Notes: generated from the letters alone by a model not told the origin. A stretch of DNA of 64,000 nucleotides from Pseudomonas proteolytica (GCF_007858275.1 NZ_VFEV01000039.1:1-64000); one strand, 5' to 3'; shown: positions 8,579 through 17,411, counted from the stretch's first letter. Made by a program: numbers and translations.

Positions 8579-9451
8579 ATGTACCAGTACCACAAGTGGC
8601 TGCGTTCGTTTCATGCGGTGGCGAAGACCGGTAGTTTCACCCTCGCCGCCGAGTACTTGAGCGTCGGCCAGCCAACGGTCAGCGAACAGGTGAACGCCCT
8701 GGAAAAGCAGTTCTCGGTGGAGTTGTTCCACCGCCGTGGGCGCTTTATCGAGATGAGCGCGGCCGGCCACGCGCTCTACGGAATCACCCAGGGCCTGTTC
8801 GGCCAGGAGGATGAGGCCATGCAATTGCTGCACAGCTTCAAGCAGCGCAAGACCGGGATGTTGCGCCTGGGCGCGGTGTCGCCGCCAATCGCCATGAACC
8901 TGACGTACGAGTTGATGCAACGCCATCCGGACATCGAGCTGGAAACCTCGTTTTCCCCGGAGAAGGAAACCCTCGACCGCCTGTTCAATTTTGATATCGA
9001 CGTGGCAATCCTGGCCCTCTCGGAATTTGACCAACGCTTCGACACGCAGCTGTACCGGCGCTACCCGATCATCGCGGTGGTGCGCGACGACCATCCCTGG
9101 GCGGCGCAGAAAGAGGTGCACGTCGCACAGATCAGCCAGGAGCGCTGGGTCATGCGCGAACGCAGCTCACGCACCCGGCAGTTGGTGGAAGAAAGCTGCA
9201 AGCGCCTGGGTGTGGACCTCAACTGCGTGATGCAACTCAACAGCCGCGAGGCCATCGTGCATGCCATCGCCAAGGGCATCGGCATCGGCTTTGTGTCGGC
9301 GGTGGAGTACGCCGAAACGCCGGGCACCACCCCGATCACCTTTGTCGATCACCCGTTTTCCATCGACTACCACCTGTGTTGCCTGGGGATCCGGCGCAAC
9401 CGCCCGATGATCGCCGAACTGTTTGAGGCCAGCCCCATACCGGCTACCTGA
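8579..9451 (+). CDS. LysR-family regulator of the phosphonate locus
   Basis: A 290-aa LysR regulator with the N-terminal winged helix-turn-helix ('AVAKTGSFTLAAEYLSVGQP', 'VSEQVNALEKQF') and a periplasmic-binding-protein-like effector domain from about residue 92. ATG 8579 has acagga upstream; a longer open frame overlapping the transporter gene has no such support. Unlike many LysR genes it lies in the same direction as its neighbours, between the transporter and phnX, so it probably is part of the same unit and controls it. The effector would be a phosphonate or phosphonoacetaldehyde by context. Confidence 0.85.
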   Translation: MYQYHKWLRSFHAVAKTGSFTLAAEYLSVGQPTVSEQVNALEKQFSVELFHRRGRFIEMSAAGHALYGITQGLFGQEDEAMQLLHSFKQRKTGMLRLGAVSPPIAMNLTYELMQRHPDIELETSFSPEKETLDRLFNFDIDVAILALSEFDQRFDTQLYRRYPIIAVVRDDHPWAAQKEVHVAQISQERWVMRERSSRTRQLVEESCKRLGVDLNCVMQLNSREAIVHAIAKGIGIGFVSAVEYAETPGTTPITFVDHPFSIDYHLCCLGIRRNRPMIAELFEASPIPAT

Positions 9452-9533
9452 ATCGCCTGATTTTTTTGTACGCAACCGGCTTACCCCGTTTATCGGGGGA
9501 CGGCCCACTCATACCCGAAACTGGAGATTGCTC

Positions 9534-10361
9534 ATGCATTACCAACAACCTGCCAAGCTGCAAGCCGTGGTCCTGGACTGGGCCGGCACTGTGGTCGACT
9601 TCGGCTCCTTCGCCCCCACGCAGATTTTTGTCGAAGCCTTTGCCGAGTTCGGCGTCGCGGTTTCCCTGGAGGAAGCGCGCGGCCCCATGGGCATGGGCAA
9701 GTGGGATCACATCCGCACCCTGTGCAATCAGCCGCAGATTGCCGAACGTTATCGCGCCGTGTTCCATCGCCTGCCGAGCGACGAGGACGTCACCGCCCTG
9801 TATGAGCGGTTCATGCCACTGCAGATCGAGAAAATCGCCCTGCATTCGGCGGTGATTCCCGGCGCACTGCAGGCAATTGAAACCCTGCGGGGCAAAGGCC
9901 TGAAGATCGGCTCGTGCTCGGGCTATCCGGCGGTGGTGATGGCCAAGGTGGTTGAGTTGGCGCGGCAAAATGGCTACGTGGCCGATCATGTGGTGGCCAC
10001 TGACGAAGTGCCCAACGGACGTCCACATCCGGCCCAGGCCCTGGCCAACGTGATCGCCTTGGGCATCAGCGATGTGGCGGCATGCGTCAAGGTCGATGAC
10101 ACTTGGCCAGGGATCCTGGAAGGGCGCAGTGCCGGCATGTGGACGGTGGCGCTGACATGCTCCGGCAACGCGCTGGGGCGCACTTACGCACAATACAAAG
10201 CGCTACCGGCCGAAGAACTGGCCCAGGAGCGTGAGCGCATTTCCCAGATGTTTGAGGGTGCGCGACCACACTACCTAATCGATACCATCGTCGACCTGCC
10301 AGCGGTGATCGATGACATCAATGGGCGACTAGCGCGTGGTGAAACACCCCAGGGCACCTGA
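9534..10361 (+). CDS. phnX: Phosphonoacetaldehyde hydrolase
   Basis: PhnX splits phosphonoacetaldehyde into acetaldehyde and phosphate, the last step of 2-aminoethylphosphonate use. It is a HAD-superfamily enzyme. The nucleophile D15 lies in 'VVLDWAGTVVD', and the Schiff-base lysine K56 in 'GMGKWDHI'; the spacing of 41 matches the D12/K53 pair of the Bacillus enzyme. The C-terminal acidic motif is 'VKVDDTWPGILEG'. At 275 aa it has normal length. The ATG is preceded by ggaga. The usual partner phnW (2-AEP:pyruvate transaminase) is not present in the window. Confidence 0.93.
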   Translation: MHYQQPAKLQAVVLDWAGTVVDFGSFAPTQIFVEAFAEFGVAVSLEEARGPMGMGKWDHIRTLCNQPQIAERYRAVFHRLPSDEDVTALYERFMPLQIEKIALHSAVIPGALQAIETLRGKGLKIGSCSGYPAVVMAKVVELARQNGYVADHVVATDEVPNGRPHPAQALANVIALGISDVAACVKVDDTWPGILEGRSAGMWTVALTCSGNALGRTYAQYKALPAEELAQERERISQMFEGARPHYLIDTIVDLPAVIDDINGRLARGETPQGT

Positions 10362-10380
10362 TCCTGGCAGCCTGCTCGTC

Positions 10381-10439
10381 TGTGGCGAGCGGGCTTGTCG
10401 GAGCGCCGCATCGCCCGCGAGGGGCTGCGAAGCAGCCCC
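10381..10439 (+). repeat. REP-like element with hairpin
   Basis: The segment starts with the REP core 'tgtggcgagcgggcttg' and ends in a perfect 8-bp hairpin, ggggctgc-gaa-gcagcccc (10421..10439). Both parts recur in the 193-bp tandem array at 20512. It lies just after phnX and may act as a weak terminator. Confidence 0.65.
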
Positions 10440-10486
10440 AACCAGCCAAATGCGGTGTATCAGATATTCGTAGCGGCTGGTTTGGG

Positions 10487-10870
10487 CTATTGCGTCTGGA
10501 AAGTCTCAAGATACGCCAGCAGATTCTCGATCTTCTCCTGATCGCTGATCCCCCAGAAAATCATACGGGTGCCGCTCACCACTTTCTTCGGGTTCTCGAT
10601 ATAGGCGGCAAGTGTTTCCCGCGTCCACACCACACCTGAGTTTTTCATCGCGTCGGAATACTGATAGTCCGCCGTGGCACCCGCCAGCCGCCCGATCACC
10701 CCATTGAGCTGTGGCCCGAAACCGCCGCGTGCATTCAACCCGACACTGTGGCAACCGCCGCAGGTCTTGGTGAACAACCTGCCACCCGCCTCGGCATCAC
10801 CCGCTGCCGTCGCCGAAGTGTTAAAGAGCGCGGCAGTGAGCAAAAGAGTCAGTAAGGCAGCGGGTTTCAT
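10487..10870 (-). CDS. Class I cytochrome c, secreted
   Basis: A small periplasmic mono-haem cytochrome, 127 aa. A signal peptide covers about residues 1-23 ('LLTLLLTAALFNTSATAAG'). The haem site is C37-G-G-C40-H41, and the distal Met ligand is probably in 'GTRMIFWG'. The size and the 'GPQLNGVIGR' segment resemble cytochrome c2/c550-type electron carriers. It stands alone on the minus strand, so its redox partner cannot be inferred. Confidence 0.9.
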   Translation of the reverse strand: MKPAALLTLLLTAALFNTSATAAGDAEAGGRLFTKTCGGCHSVGLNARGGFGPQLNGVIGRLAGATADYQYSDAMKNSGVVWTRETLAAYIENPKKVVSGTRMIFWGISDQEKIENLLAYLETFQTQ

Positions 10871-10923
10871 CAGGGGCTCCAGGTCAGGGCTTTAGCAGTG
10901 AAGGCGGCAATTATGCCTGCGGT

Positions 10924-11484
10924 TTACTTGTCCTCGTCCACGTTATTGAAGCGTGCCCGGTTGATCTGCCAAGGCAGGGCTGGCTGCGAACGGATTTTCT
11001 TGTGTTTGCCACGGCTGAAAAAGTGCGTTTGCAGTTCTAGGAAGTGTCGGTCGCGCCCAACTGATTCAAAGGTCACGACGAAAAAGATCAGTGGCGTACT
11101 GGCCTTGGCCCAGAGCTTGGAAGCCTTCTCGATGGCTTCGGGCAAATGGCTTTTGGTGCTATAGGACACGAAGGTTGAGAACGCCGCCTGTTCATGGTTT
11201 TTAAACAGCTTGCTGATTTCATCCACTTTATCGTTGTGGGACTGGACCCACTCCCATTCGACATTGGACAAAATGCTCTTGTCGGGATACTTCAGGACCG
11301 CATCGGTACGCCCGCCCTGTTCGAAATAAGCACGTGCGCCCAGCAATTTCGCGCATTCGCGCATTACCAACCCCACATGAATCGTCCAGCCCGCACGGTT
11401 GGTGACGGCATCAACCTCCACCGGAAAATCCTGATACCACAGGCAATTGAACAGGGTGATGAAGTCGCGTTCGATCCGTTTCAT
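10924..11484 (-). CDS. Hypothetical protein, 186 aa
   Basis: I do not recognise the family. It is a soluble protein beginning MKRIERDFITLFNCLWYQD and rich in Lys near the C-terminus ('FFSRGKHKKIRSQPALPW'). A segment 'GGRTDAVLKYPDKS' followed by 'NVEWEW' loosely resembles the acidic core of PD-(D/E)xK nucleases, but this is a weak visual hint only. Base composition looks slightly lower in G+C than in the neighbours. It is not obviously in an operon; the cytochrome gene lies 53 bases downstream on the same strand. Confidence 0.65.
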   Translation of the reverse strand: MKRIERDFITLFNCLWYQDFPVEVDAVTNRAGWTIHVGLVMRECAKLLGARAYFEQGGRTDAVLKYPDKSILSNVEWEWVQSHNDKVDEISKLFKNHEQAAFSTFVSYSTKSHLPEAIEKASKLWAKASTPLIFFVVTFESVGRDRHFLELQTHFFSRGKHKKIRSQPALPWQINRARFNNVDEDK

Positions 11485-11661
11485 TTTTACTTCCTTAGCG
11501 TCGACTGGGTAAATGGCAAAGAGCCATCACTCTAAAACAACTCGAGACAAATCGCTCCCTGTACCTGGCATAACATTTAGACACAGCCATTTAATTGCCA
11601 TCACTCCCGCCCTCTGCTTGCATGCGCACTTTCCCTCAGCACGTCAGTTCAGGAGCGATCG

Positions 11662-12381
11662 ATGAGAACCATGGTGGTCGGTGCAAGCAAAGGTTTGGGC
11701 AGGGCATTTATGGAAGGCCTGGCCGGGGTGGGCGATACCTTGATCGGTGTCTCGCGCAGCCGCCCCACTGGCTTGGTCTCCAGCACCGGCGCCGAAGTGT
11801 CGTGGGTAGAAGCCGACCTTGGCCAACCAGCACAGGCCGCGCAGCTCATCGAACAAGCAGTGGCGCAGGACGGCCTGGACACGCTGATCTATAACCTGGG
11901 TATCTGGGAGGATCGGGCGTTCGATGAGGCCTACAGCTTTCTCAAGGATGAAGACACGCAGTTGGAAGCCATCGTCAGTTGCAACATCACCGCGCCTCTG
12001 CTGCTGATCAAGCGCCTGCTGCCCGTACTGTTAAAAAGCCCCAACCCACGCATCATCCTGACCGGCTCGACCTCGGGACTGCCCCAGAGCGGGCGCCCGG
12101 AGGTCACATTTGGCGCGTCGAAATTCGCCCTGCGCGGCATGGCCGATGCCCTGCGCGAAGGCTATCGGCACCAGCGCCTGGGCGTGACCTGCCTGAACCT
12201 GGGCTACCTGAATACCGAGGACCCGTTGAGCACCTCCCGGCTTGTAGCCGAGCAGCGCGGCGAAGGGCAGTTGATCCCGGTACATGACGTGGTGCAGGTG
12301 GTGCGCATGGCCATGAGCCTGTCATCGGCCAGCTTCGTCAAGGAGCTGACGTTGCCGGCCTTGCTCGACGAGCGCTTCTGA
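11662..12381 (+). CDS. SDR-family protein with Phe in place of the catalytic Tyr
   Basis: A 239-aa short-chain dehydrogenase/reductase fold. The cofactor motif GASKGLG is at residues 7-13 and the 'ADLG' acidic segment follows. The catalytic region has Ser in 'TGSTSG' (S136/S138) and Lys154, but the position of the active Tyr is Phe150 (FGASK instead of YxxxK). The ATG is preceded by aggagcg. Without the Tyr, normal hydride-transfer chemistry is unlikely, so it may bind cofactor for another purpose or have changed activity. It stands alone, convergent with a membrane protein gene. Confidence 0.8.
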   Translation: MRTMVVGASKGLGRAFMEGLAGVGDTLIGVSRSRPTGLVSSTGAEVSWVEADLGQPAQAAQLIEQAVAQDGLDTLIYNLGIWEDRAFDEAYSFLKDEDTQLEAIVSCNITAPLLLIKRLLPVLLKSPNPRIILTGSTSGLPQSGRPEVTFGASKFALRGMADALREGYRHQRLGVTCLNLGYLNTEDPLSTSRLVAEQRGEGQLIPVHDVVQVVRMAMSLSSASFVKELTLPALLDERF

Positions 12382-12398
12382 CTCAATAGGCCGAATCT

Positions 12399-13367
12399 TC
12401 AGACAGCCAGGTAGATCGCCATCAGGCACAACGGCACCAACACCAGCCCCAACAACATCATGAACACCACACTCATGGCGTTGGTCCGGGGCGTGCCAAC
12501 GTGGCTGACAACCCCCATGCACAAGCGTCGCAGCCAGTCAGCGCCCCTGGCGAACTGGTAGGCCACGGTGATGGTAAGCAGTGAGAGTGTGCCGGTGACC
12601 GCGCAGTAAAACAGGATCGGCTCAGGCATGAAGTAGCTGGAGATAAAACCTTCGGACGTGGCGTAGATAAACGTCACGGGCTGAAACAGCGAAATCGAAT
12701 ACAGCACATCGCGCAATGGACTGAACGCGATCGTCGGCCGCACTTCGTCGGCGGGCAACATGGCGTACAGCTCGCTCATATCCGACCAGCGAAACCAGTA
12801 AACCGCCGCGCTGAACAGCAGGTACGCCAAGGCAATCGTCGCCGAAAAGCACCACAAAAACCGCCACGAACCAAAGCCGCGGCGCATCCCCACATTGATG
12901 CTCCATTTCGTCAATTGGATGGTCACGCAATCGATCGCGATCGCGACGAGCAGGCCCTTGCTATAAAAGTCCTTGATCGCCTGCAGCACATTGGGCGGCG
13001 GCGGCACATTGAACACGTGCTCAGGGTTTTTAAACAGGTAGAGATCCAGCAGCCACACGACAAAAAACACCAGTGACACCAGCAAGGTGTACAGCGGGAT
13101 GCTGATCAACTGGCGCTTGGCCAGTAACGTGCGCCCGAACACCCGCTGGAAGCAACTGGCCCACAACTGCGCTATCCCGATAAAGCGATCACGGCCAAGG
13201 CTCATGCCGCTCAAGCTCTTGAGTATTTCCAGGCGACTTTTCTTGGTGCTGAACGCCACTGCCACCAATACCCCGGTGCAACCGAACAAAACGGTGGCAA
13301 CGACGATCAACGCGCCGATCATCTCTTTCACACTGGCATTCCTTGCGGTGAATTTTCCGGCCCACAT
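12399..13367 (-). CDS. Hypothetical multi-pass membrane protein
   Basis: A 322-aa protein with about six predicted hydrophobic segments ('MIGALIVVATVLFGCTGVL', 'LYTLLVSLVFFVVWLLDLYL', 'CFSATIALAYLLFSAAVYWF', 'VVFMMLLGLVLVPLCLMAIY' and others). I recognise no family. The start is uncertain: ATG 13367 gives 322 aa, while an internal ATG at 13322 gives 307 aa and places the first membrane segment at the very N-terminus. It ends 17 bases from the SDR stop, tail to tail, with no clear terminator between them. Confidence 0.65.
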   Translation of the reverse strand: MWAGKFTARNASVKEMIGALIVVATVLFGCTGVLVAVAFSTKKSRLEILKSLSGMSLGRDRFIGIAQLWASCFQRVFGRTLLAKRQLISIPLYTLLVSLVFFVVWLLDLYLFKNPEHVFNVPPPPNVLQAIKDFYSKGLLVAIAIDCVTIQLTKWSINVGMRRGFGSWRFLWCFSATIALAYLLFSAAVYWFRWSDMSELYAMLPADEVRPTIAFSPLRDVLYSISLFQPVTFIYATSEGFISSYFMPEPILFYCAVTGTLSLLTITVAYQFARGADWLRRLCMGVVSHVGTPRTNAMSVVFMMLLGLVLVPLCLMAIYLAV

Positions 13368-13523
13368 CCTGGCTTAACCCACCCAAGACTCGCAAGCTAT
13401 AGCGGTTGTGCAGCCGCCGTAGATACCACCAAATGACCACCCATCGAATAAAAAACATCCAATCGAACCTAACCCCTGACAGGCCACTCCACCTTATTCA
13501 ACCCAGATGGTGGAGTAAGGATC

Positions 13524-13901
13524 ATGGCTCAGCCATCGATATTGGTATTGGAAGACGACGAGATTATTCGCTCGCTGATGGTGGACGTGCTGGAGGAATT
13601 CGGCGCCGTGGTGACCTCTTTCCCTTCGGCCGATGAGGGGATGATTTTTCTGGAGAGGACCAGTGATCCGGTAGACCTGATTGTCAGCGATATCCAGATG
13701 CCCGGCCTGCTCAACGGCTATGACTTGAGCAAGGTCGTGGCCCATCGCTGGCCATCCTTGCCAGTGGTGCTGACCTCAGGCAATACGGTGATGGCCGCAC
13801 AATTGGGCAGCACGGTGAAGTTTTTGCCCAAGCCCTGGAGCACGGAGCGGCTGCTCGACTGTGTGCAAGCCGCGTTGGTGCAAGGTACCTCCCTGCACTA
13901 A
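13524..13901 (+). CDS. Single-domain response regulator (REC only)
   Basis: A 125-aa stand-alone receiver domain. The acidic pocket is E10/D11/D12, the phosphorylation site D56 in 'LIVSDIQMPG', the Thr/Ser switch is in 'VVLTSG' and the conserved Lys in 'KFLPKPW'. There is no output domain, so it acts by protein contact or in a phosphorelay. It lies upstream of and in the same direction as bphO-bphP, whose kinase lacks a receiver of its own. It is a natural candidate partner, though a hairpin at 13971 separates the two units. Confidence 0.88.
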   Translation: MAQPSILVLEDDEIIRSLMVDVLEEFGAVVTSFPSADEGMIFLERTSDPVDLIVSDIQMPGLLNGYDLSKVVAHRWPSLPVVLTSGNTVMAAQLGSTVKFLPKPWSTERLLDCVQAALVQGTSLH

Positions 13902-13970
13902 TAGCATCGCAATATCGCGGCAATCGAACTTCGCGACAGCGTGTGAGGTCTGTTTTTGAGTATCCGGTTA

Positions 13971-13997
13971 TTTTTCTGACGAAAACGTCAGGTTTTT
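13971..13997. terminator. Bidirectional Rho-independent hairpin
   Basis: The stem ctgacg-aaaa-cgtcag (13976..13991) is flanked by T5 on the left and a T5 tract after one G on the right, so it can work on both strands. On the plus strand it would end or weaken the response-regulator transcript before bphO. Confidence 0.6.
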
Positions 13998-14105
13998 CGT
14001 TATGACCTCTCAGATACAGACGGTCGGGCGTATAGAATTGTGCGGTCACCCTTCACTCACGCGTCAGCCATGGCCCGCCCTGGCCGACCCCTCCGAGCTT
14101 CCTGC

Positions 14106-14720
14106 ATGCATCCACCGGCCCATGACGTCGCGGCGCCCTCCCTGCTTGAAGCCTTGCGCTCGGGCACAGCCCAACTCCATGTGGCCCTGGAAAAACGTTT
14201 GCCGTTCTTTTCACCGAGACTGGATGTCGACTGGTATGGCCGCCTGCTTGCGGCCTACTACGGTTTCTACCATCCGATGGAATCGCGACTGTACGACAGC
14301 GCGATGATTCCCGTGGGATTCGACCAGACGCTGCGAGTGAAAACACCAACCCTGCACAGTGACCTGATTGCCTTGGGCCTGGCTAACCCAGCGATTGTCG
14401 CCCTGCCCCTCTGCCCGAGCCTCCCTCCTCTCGGCACGCCGGCCGCGTGCCTGGGCGTGCTGTATGTGCTCGAAGGTGCGACCCTTGGCGGCCAGGTGCT
14501 GCGCCGGGAGATGGCCCGCAGCCTGGGGCTGGACGCCAGCAATGGCGGCGCCTTTCTCAATGTTTATGGCGCCGAGACCGGTCGGCGCTGGAAAGACTTT
14601 CTCGACTACCTGGGCCACGTCCCGCTGGACGACCTTGGCCGTCAGCAGGCGGTGGACGCGGCCTGTGCGACATTTCGCTGTTTTGAGCAATGGCTCGACA
14701 GCCAGGAGGTACTGCTATGA
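14106..14720 (+). CDS. bphO: Biliverdin-producing heme oxygenase
   Basis: BphO opens haem to biliverdin IX, the chromophore of bacteriophytochromes. The protein has the haem-oxygenase look, with the proximal histidine in 'GTAQLHVALEKRLP', and the distal 'YVLEGATLGGQVL' glycine-rich helix. I place the start at ATG 14106 (204 aa); an in-frame ATG at 14040 would add a 22-residue basic stretch not expected in the family. No clear ribosome binding site is seen for either. Its stop overlaps the start of bphP by four bases (ATGA), so the enzyme and the photoreceptor are translationally coupled. Confidence 0.9.
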   Translation: MHPPAHDVAAPSLLEALRSGTAQLHVALEKRLPFFSPRLDVDWYGRLLAAYYGFYHPMESRLYDSAMIPVGFDQTLRVKTPTLHSDLIALGLANPAIVALPLCPSLPPLGTPAACLGVLYVLEGATLGGQVLRREMARSLGLDASNGGAFLNVYGAETGRRWKDFLDYLGHVPLDDLGRQQAVDAACATFRCFEQWLDSQEVLL

Positions 14721-16960
14721 AACCCGATGACTTTGAACAACTGCTGGCCAACTGTGCTGACGAGCCAATCCGTTTTCCCGGTGCGATCCAGCCTCACGGC
14801 GTGCTGCTGACCCTGAGCGAACCAGACCTGCGGATCGTGCAAGTCAGCGCCAACGTGGTCAGCCTGTTCAATCACCAGCCCGAGGCCTTGCTCGGCCAAC
14901 CACTGGACACGCTGCTAGGCACGCAACCTACCGACGTTGTGCGCCAGATGGCCGGCCAACCCAGCTTTATCGATGCCCCGCCACTCTACGTCACCCTTAA
15001 CGGTGGCCAGTTCGAAGGCCTGTTGCATCGCCACCAAGGCGTGCTGGTGCTGGAATTCGAGCCACACTACGAGCACTTCCAGCCCAAGTCCCGGAATGGT
15101 CGCACCAGCAACCTGGGCAAGATGCTGCAACGGTTGCAGTCGGCGAAAACCCTGCAAGCCTTGTACGAAATCAGCGTGAGCGAAATCCAGGCCATGACCG
15201 GCTATGACCGGGTACTGATTTATCGCTTCGAAGAGGAAGGCCACGGCCAGGTCATCGCCGAAGCATCCGCGCCCTCCATGGAACTGTTCAACGGCCTGTT
15301 CTTCCCCGCGTCCGACATCCCGCAACAAGCCCGCGAGCTGTACCGCACCAACTGGTTGCGGATCATCCCCAATGCCGACTACGAGCCGGTGCCGCTGCTG
15401 CCCAAGCTGCGCCCGGACACCGGACAGCCGCTAGATCTGAGCTTCGCCACCCTGCGTAGCGTGTCGCCGATCCACTGCCAATACATGAAGAACATGGGCG
15501 TGCTGTCGTCCATGAGCATCTCGCTGATGAAGGGCGACAAATTGTGGGGCCTGATCAGCTGCGGTAACCGCGAGCCGCTGCACGTGCCCAACGATCTGCG
15601 CACCACCTGCCAGACCATCGGCCAGGTGCTGTCGTTGCAGATCAGCGCCATGGAAGCCCTGGATATCAGCCGCCAGCGTGAAGAAAAGGTCGACGCCCTG
15701 GGCGTACTTAACCAGGCAATGAGCAACTCATCGGACGCGGTGTTCGACGGCCTGGCCCAATGTCCACAGGTGCTGATGGACCTGGTGCAGGCCGGCGGCG
15801 TGGCAATCATTGAAGGCCAGCAACTGCACCGCTACGGCAACTGCCCCGAGCCGGAGCAGATCCGCGCCTTGCACAAGTGGTTGAAGGACACCGGGCAACC
15901 GGTGTTTGCCAGCCATCATCTGTCAGCGGTCTACCCGCCCGCGGCGGATTATCAGGCGGTAGCCAGTGGCGTCATGGCCATGAGTTTGCCCAAACCGGTG
16001 GACAACGGCGTGCTGTGGTTCCGCCCGGAAGTCAAAGAGAACATCCAGTGGAGCGGCGACCCGAAGAAACCGCTGGCCCTGGAAAAATCCGACACTGGCC
16101 TGCGCCTTCGCCCACGCACCTCGTTTGAAATCTGGAAGGTGGAAATGGCCGGCATCTCCACCAAGTGGAGCCCCGGCGACCGCTTTGCCGCCAACGATCT
16201 GCGCCGCTCGGCCCTGGAAAACGACCTGGCCCGCCAGGTCCTGCGCGAACAACAGGCCGTGCGCGCCCGGGATGAGCTGGTAGCGGTGGTGTCCCATGAC
16301 CTGCGCAACCCGATGACCGTGATCTCGATGCTCTGCGGCATGATGCAAAAGGCTTTCAGTTCCGATGGCACCCACACCTCGCGGCGGATTTCCTCGGCCA
16401 TCGACACCATGCAACAAGCCGCCGGGCGCATGAATGTGTTGCTGGAAGATTTGCTCGACACCTCAAAAATCGAAGCGGGCCGCTACACCGTCAGGCCGGT
16501 GCCGCTGGACGTCAGCCAGATCTTCGAAGAGGCCTACTCACTGCTGGCGCCCCTGGCCCTGGAAAAGGGCGTGGACCTGTCGTTCAACGCCGAACCCGGC
16601 CTGCAGATCAACGCCGACCCCGAGCGCCTGTTCCAGGTGCTGTCGAACCTGATCGGCAACGCCATCAAATTCACACCACGCCAGGGCATTATCGGTATTT
16701 CGGCGATGAGCAATGACGAGGAAATTGTGTTTTCAGTGCGTGACTCCGGTGAGGGCATTGCCCCTGACCAGTTGCCCCATGTGTTTGATCGCTATTGGAC
16801 CCTGACCGAAAACAATCCCACGGGTAGCGGCCTGGGGTTGTACATCACCCAGGGTATCGTCAAGGCCCACGGCGGCCGGATCGAGGCCCAAAGCGAGCTG
16901 GGACGTGGCAGTGAGTTCCGCTTTACCGTGCCAAAAGCGCCGAAAGAATCACACCTATGA
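14717..16960 (+). CDS. bphP: Bacteriophytochrome histidine kinase
   Basis: A 747-aa red/far-red photoreceptor kinase. The order is PAS (about 15-125), GAF (about 145-310), PHY (about 330-500), HisKA (about 515-585) and HATPase (about 625-745). Cys13 in 'LLANCADEPIRFPGAIQ' is the expected biliverdin attachment site. The GAF signature 'FFPASDIPQQARELY' is intact. The phosphorylated histidine is H527 in 'VVSHDLRNP', and the ATP lid has 'GSGLGLYI'. ATG 14717 follows caggagg. Coupling to bphO by overlap ensures chromophore supply. The C-terminus has no receiver, so a separate response regulator is needed. Confidence 0.95.
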   Translation: MKPDDFEQLLANCADEPIRFPGAIQPHGVLLTLSEPDLRIVQVSANVVSLFNHQPEALLGQPLDTLLGTQPTDVVRQMAGQPSFIDAPPLYVTLNGGQFEGLLHRHQGVLVLEFEPHYEHFQPKSRNGRTSNLGKMLQRLQSAKTLQALYEISVSEIQAMTGYDRVLIYRFEEEGHGQVIAEASAPSMELFNGLFFPASDIPQQARELYRTNWLRIIPNADYEPVPLLPKLRPDTGQPLDLSFATLRSVSPIHCQYMKNMGVLSSMSISLMKGDKLWGLISCGNREPLHVPNDLRTTCQTIGQVLSLQISAMEALDISRQREEKVDALGVLNQAMSNSSDAVFDGLAQCPQVLMDLVQAGGVAIIEGQQLHRYGNCPEPEQIRALHKWLKDTGQPVFASHHLSAVYPPAADYQAVASGVMAMSLPKPVDNGVLWFRPEVKENIQWSGDPKKPLALEKSDTGLRLRPRTSFEIWKVEMAGISTKWSPGDRFAANDLRRSALENDLARQVLREQQAVRARDELVAVVSHDLRNPMTVISMLCGMMQKAFSSDGTHTSRRISSAIDTMQQAAGRMNVLLEDLLDTSKIEAGRYTVRPVPLDVSQIFEEAYSLLAPLALEKGVDLSFNAEPGLQINADPERLFQVLSNLIGNAIKFTPRQGIIGISAMSNDEEIVFSVRDSGEGIAPDQLPHVFDRYWTLTENNPTGSGLGLYITQGIVKAHGGRIEAQSELGRGSEFRFTVPKAPKESHL

Positions 16961-17411
16961 TCGGGCGTGCTGTGGCAAGCCGCTTGCCACCGCGTCGCGC
17001 TCTTCGCATTCATATTTGGAAGCGAGTTGTTTATAGCTCGACTATCAGCCTGCTAGGTAGCGTTGGCGTCGCCATGGCAGCGCCAGACATTCTTACCGAG
17101 ACGATACCGATGATCGCCACTATCACTTCCCCCCTCGTACACCTGCATCAGTACCCTGCACACTCGGACGAACCCGCCCTCACGCGCAACAAACGTTCCT
17201 ACGACCAGCCCTTCGCCGCGGGCCCGGCCAATGACTTCAACCGCCTTTCGGCCAACGACCGCCGCAAGAACACCGGCACGCTGGACAGCCTGGGCCGTGG
17301 GAACCTGCTGTAGATGATCCAGGCCGGGGCCCCGCACCTGCCGCGTTGACAAAACACCGACATCCCCTGCGCTAACCTGCGCTGTCATCCTTCGCACAGA
17401 GCCATTTTTTC
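16961..17411. other. Long intergenic stretch after bphP
   Basis: Just after the bphP stop there is a REP-like 9-bp inverted repeat, gtggcaagc-c-gcttgccac (16972..16990), which could end the bphOP transcript. The remainder holds a plus-strand open frame ending at 17313 (from ATG 17110, 67 codons) with no convincing ribosome binding site and no family resemblance. I do not call it a gene. Confidence 0.5.

Noticed and set aside
16957..17313. 118-codon open frame overlapping the bphP stop
   Set aside because: It crosses a REP-like hairpin, has no ribosome binding site at its starts and does not resemble a known protein.
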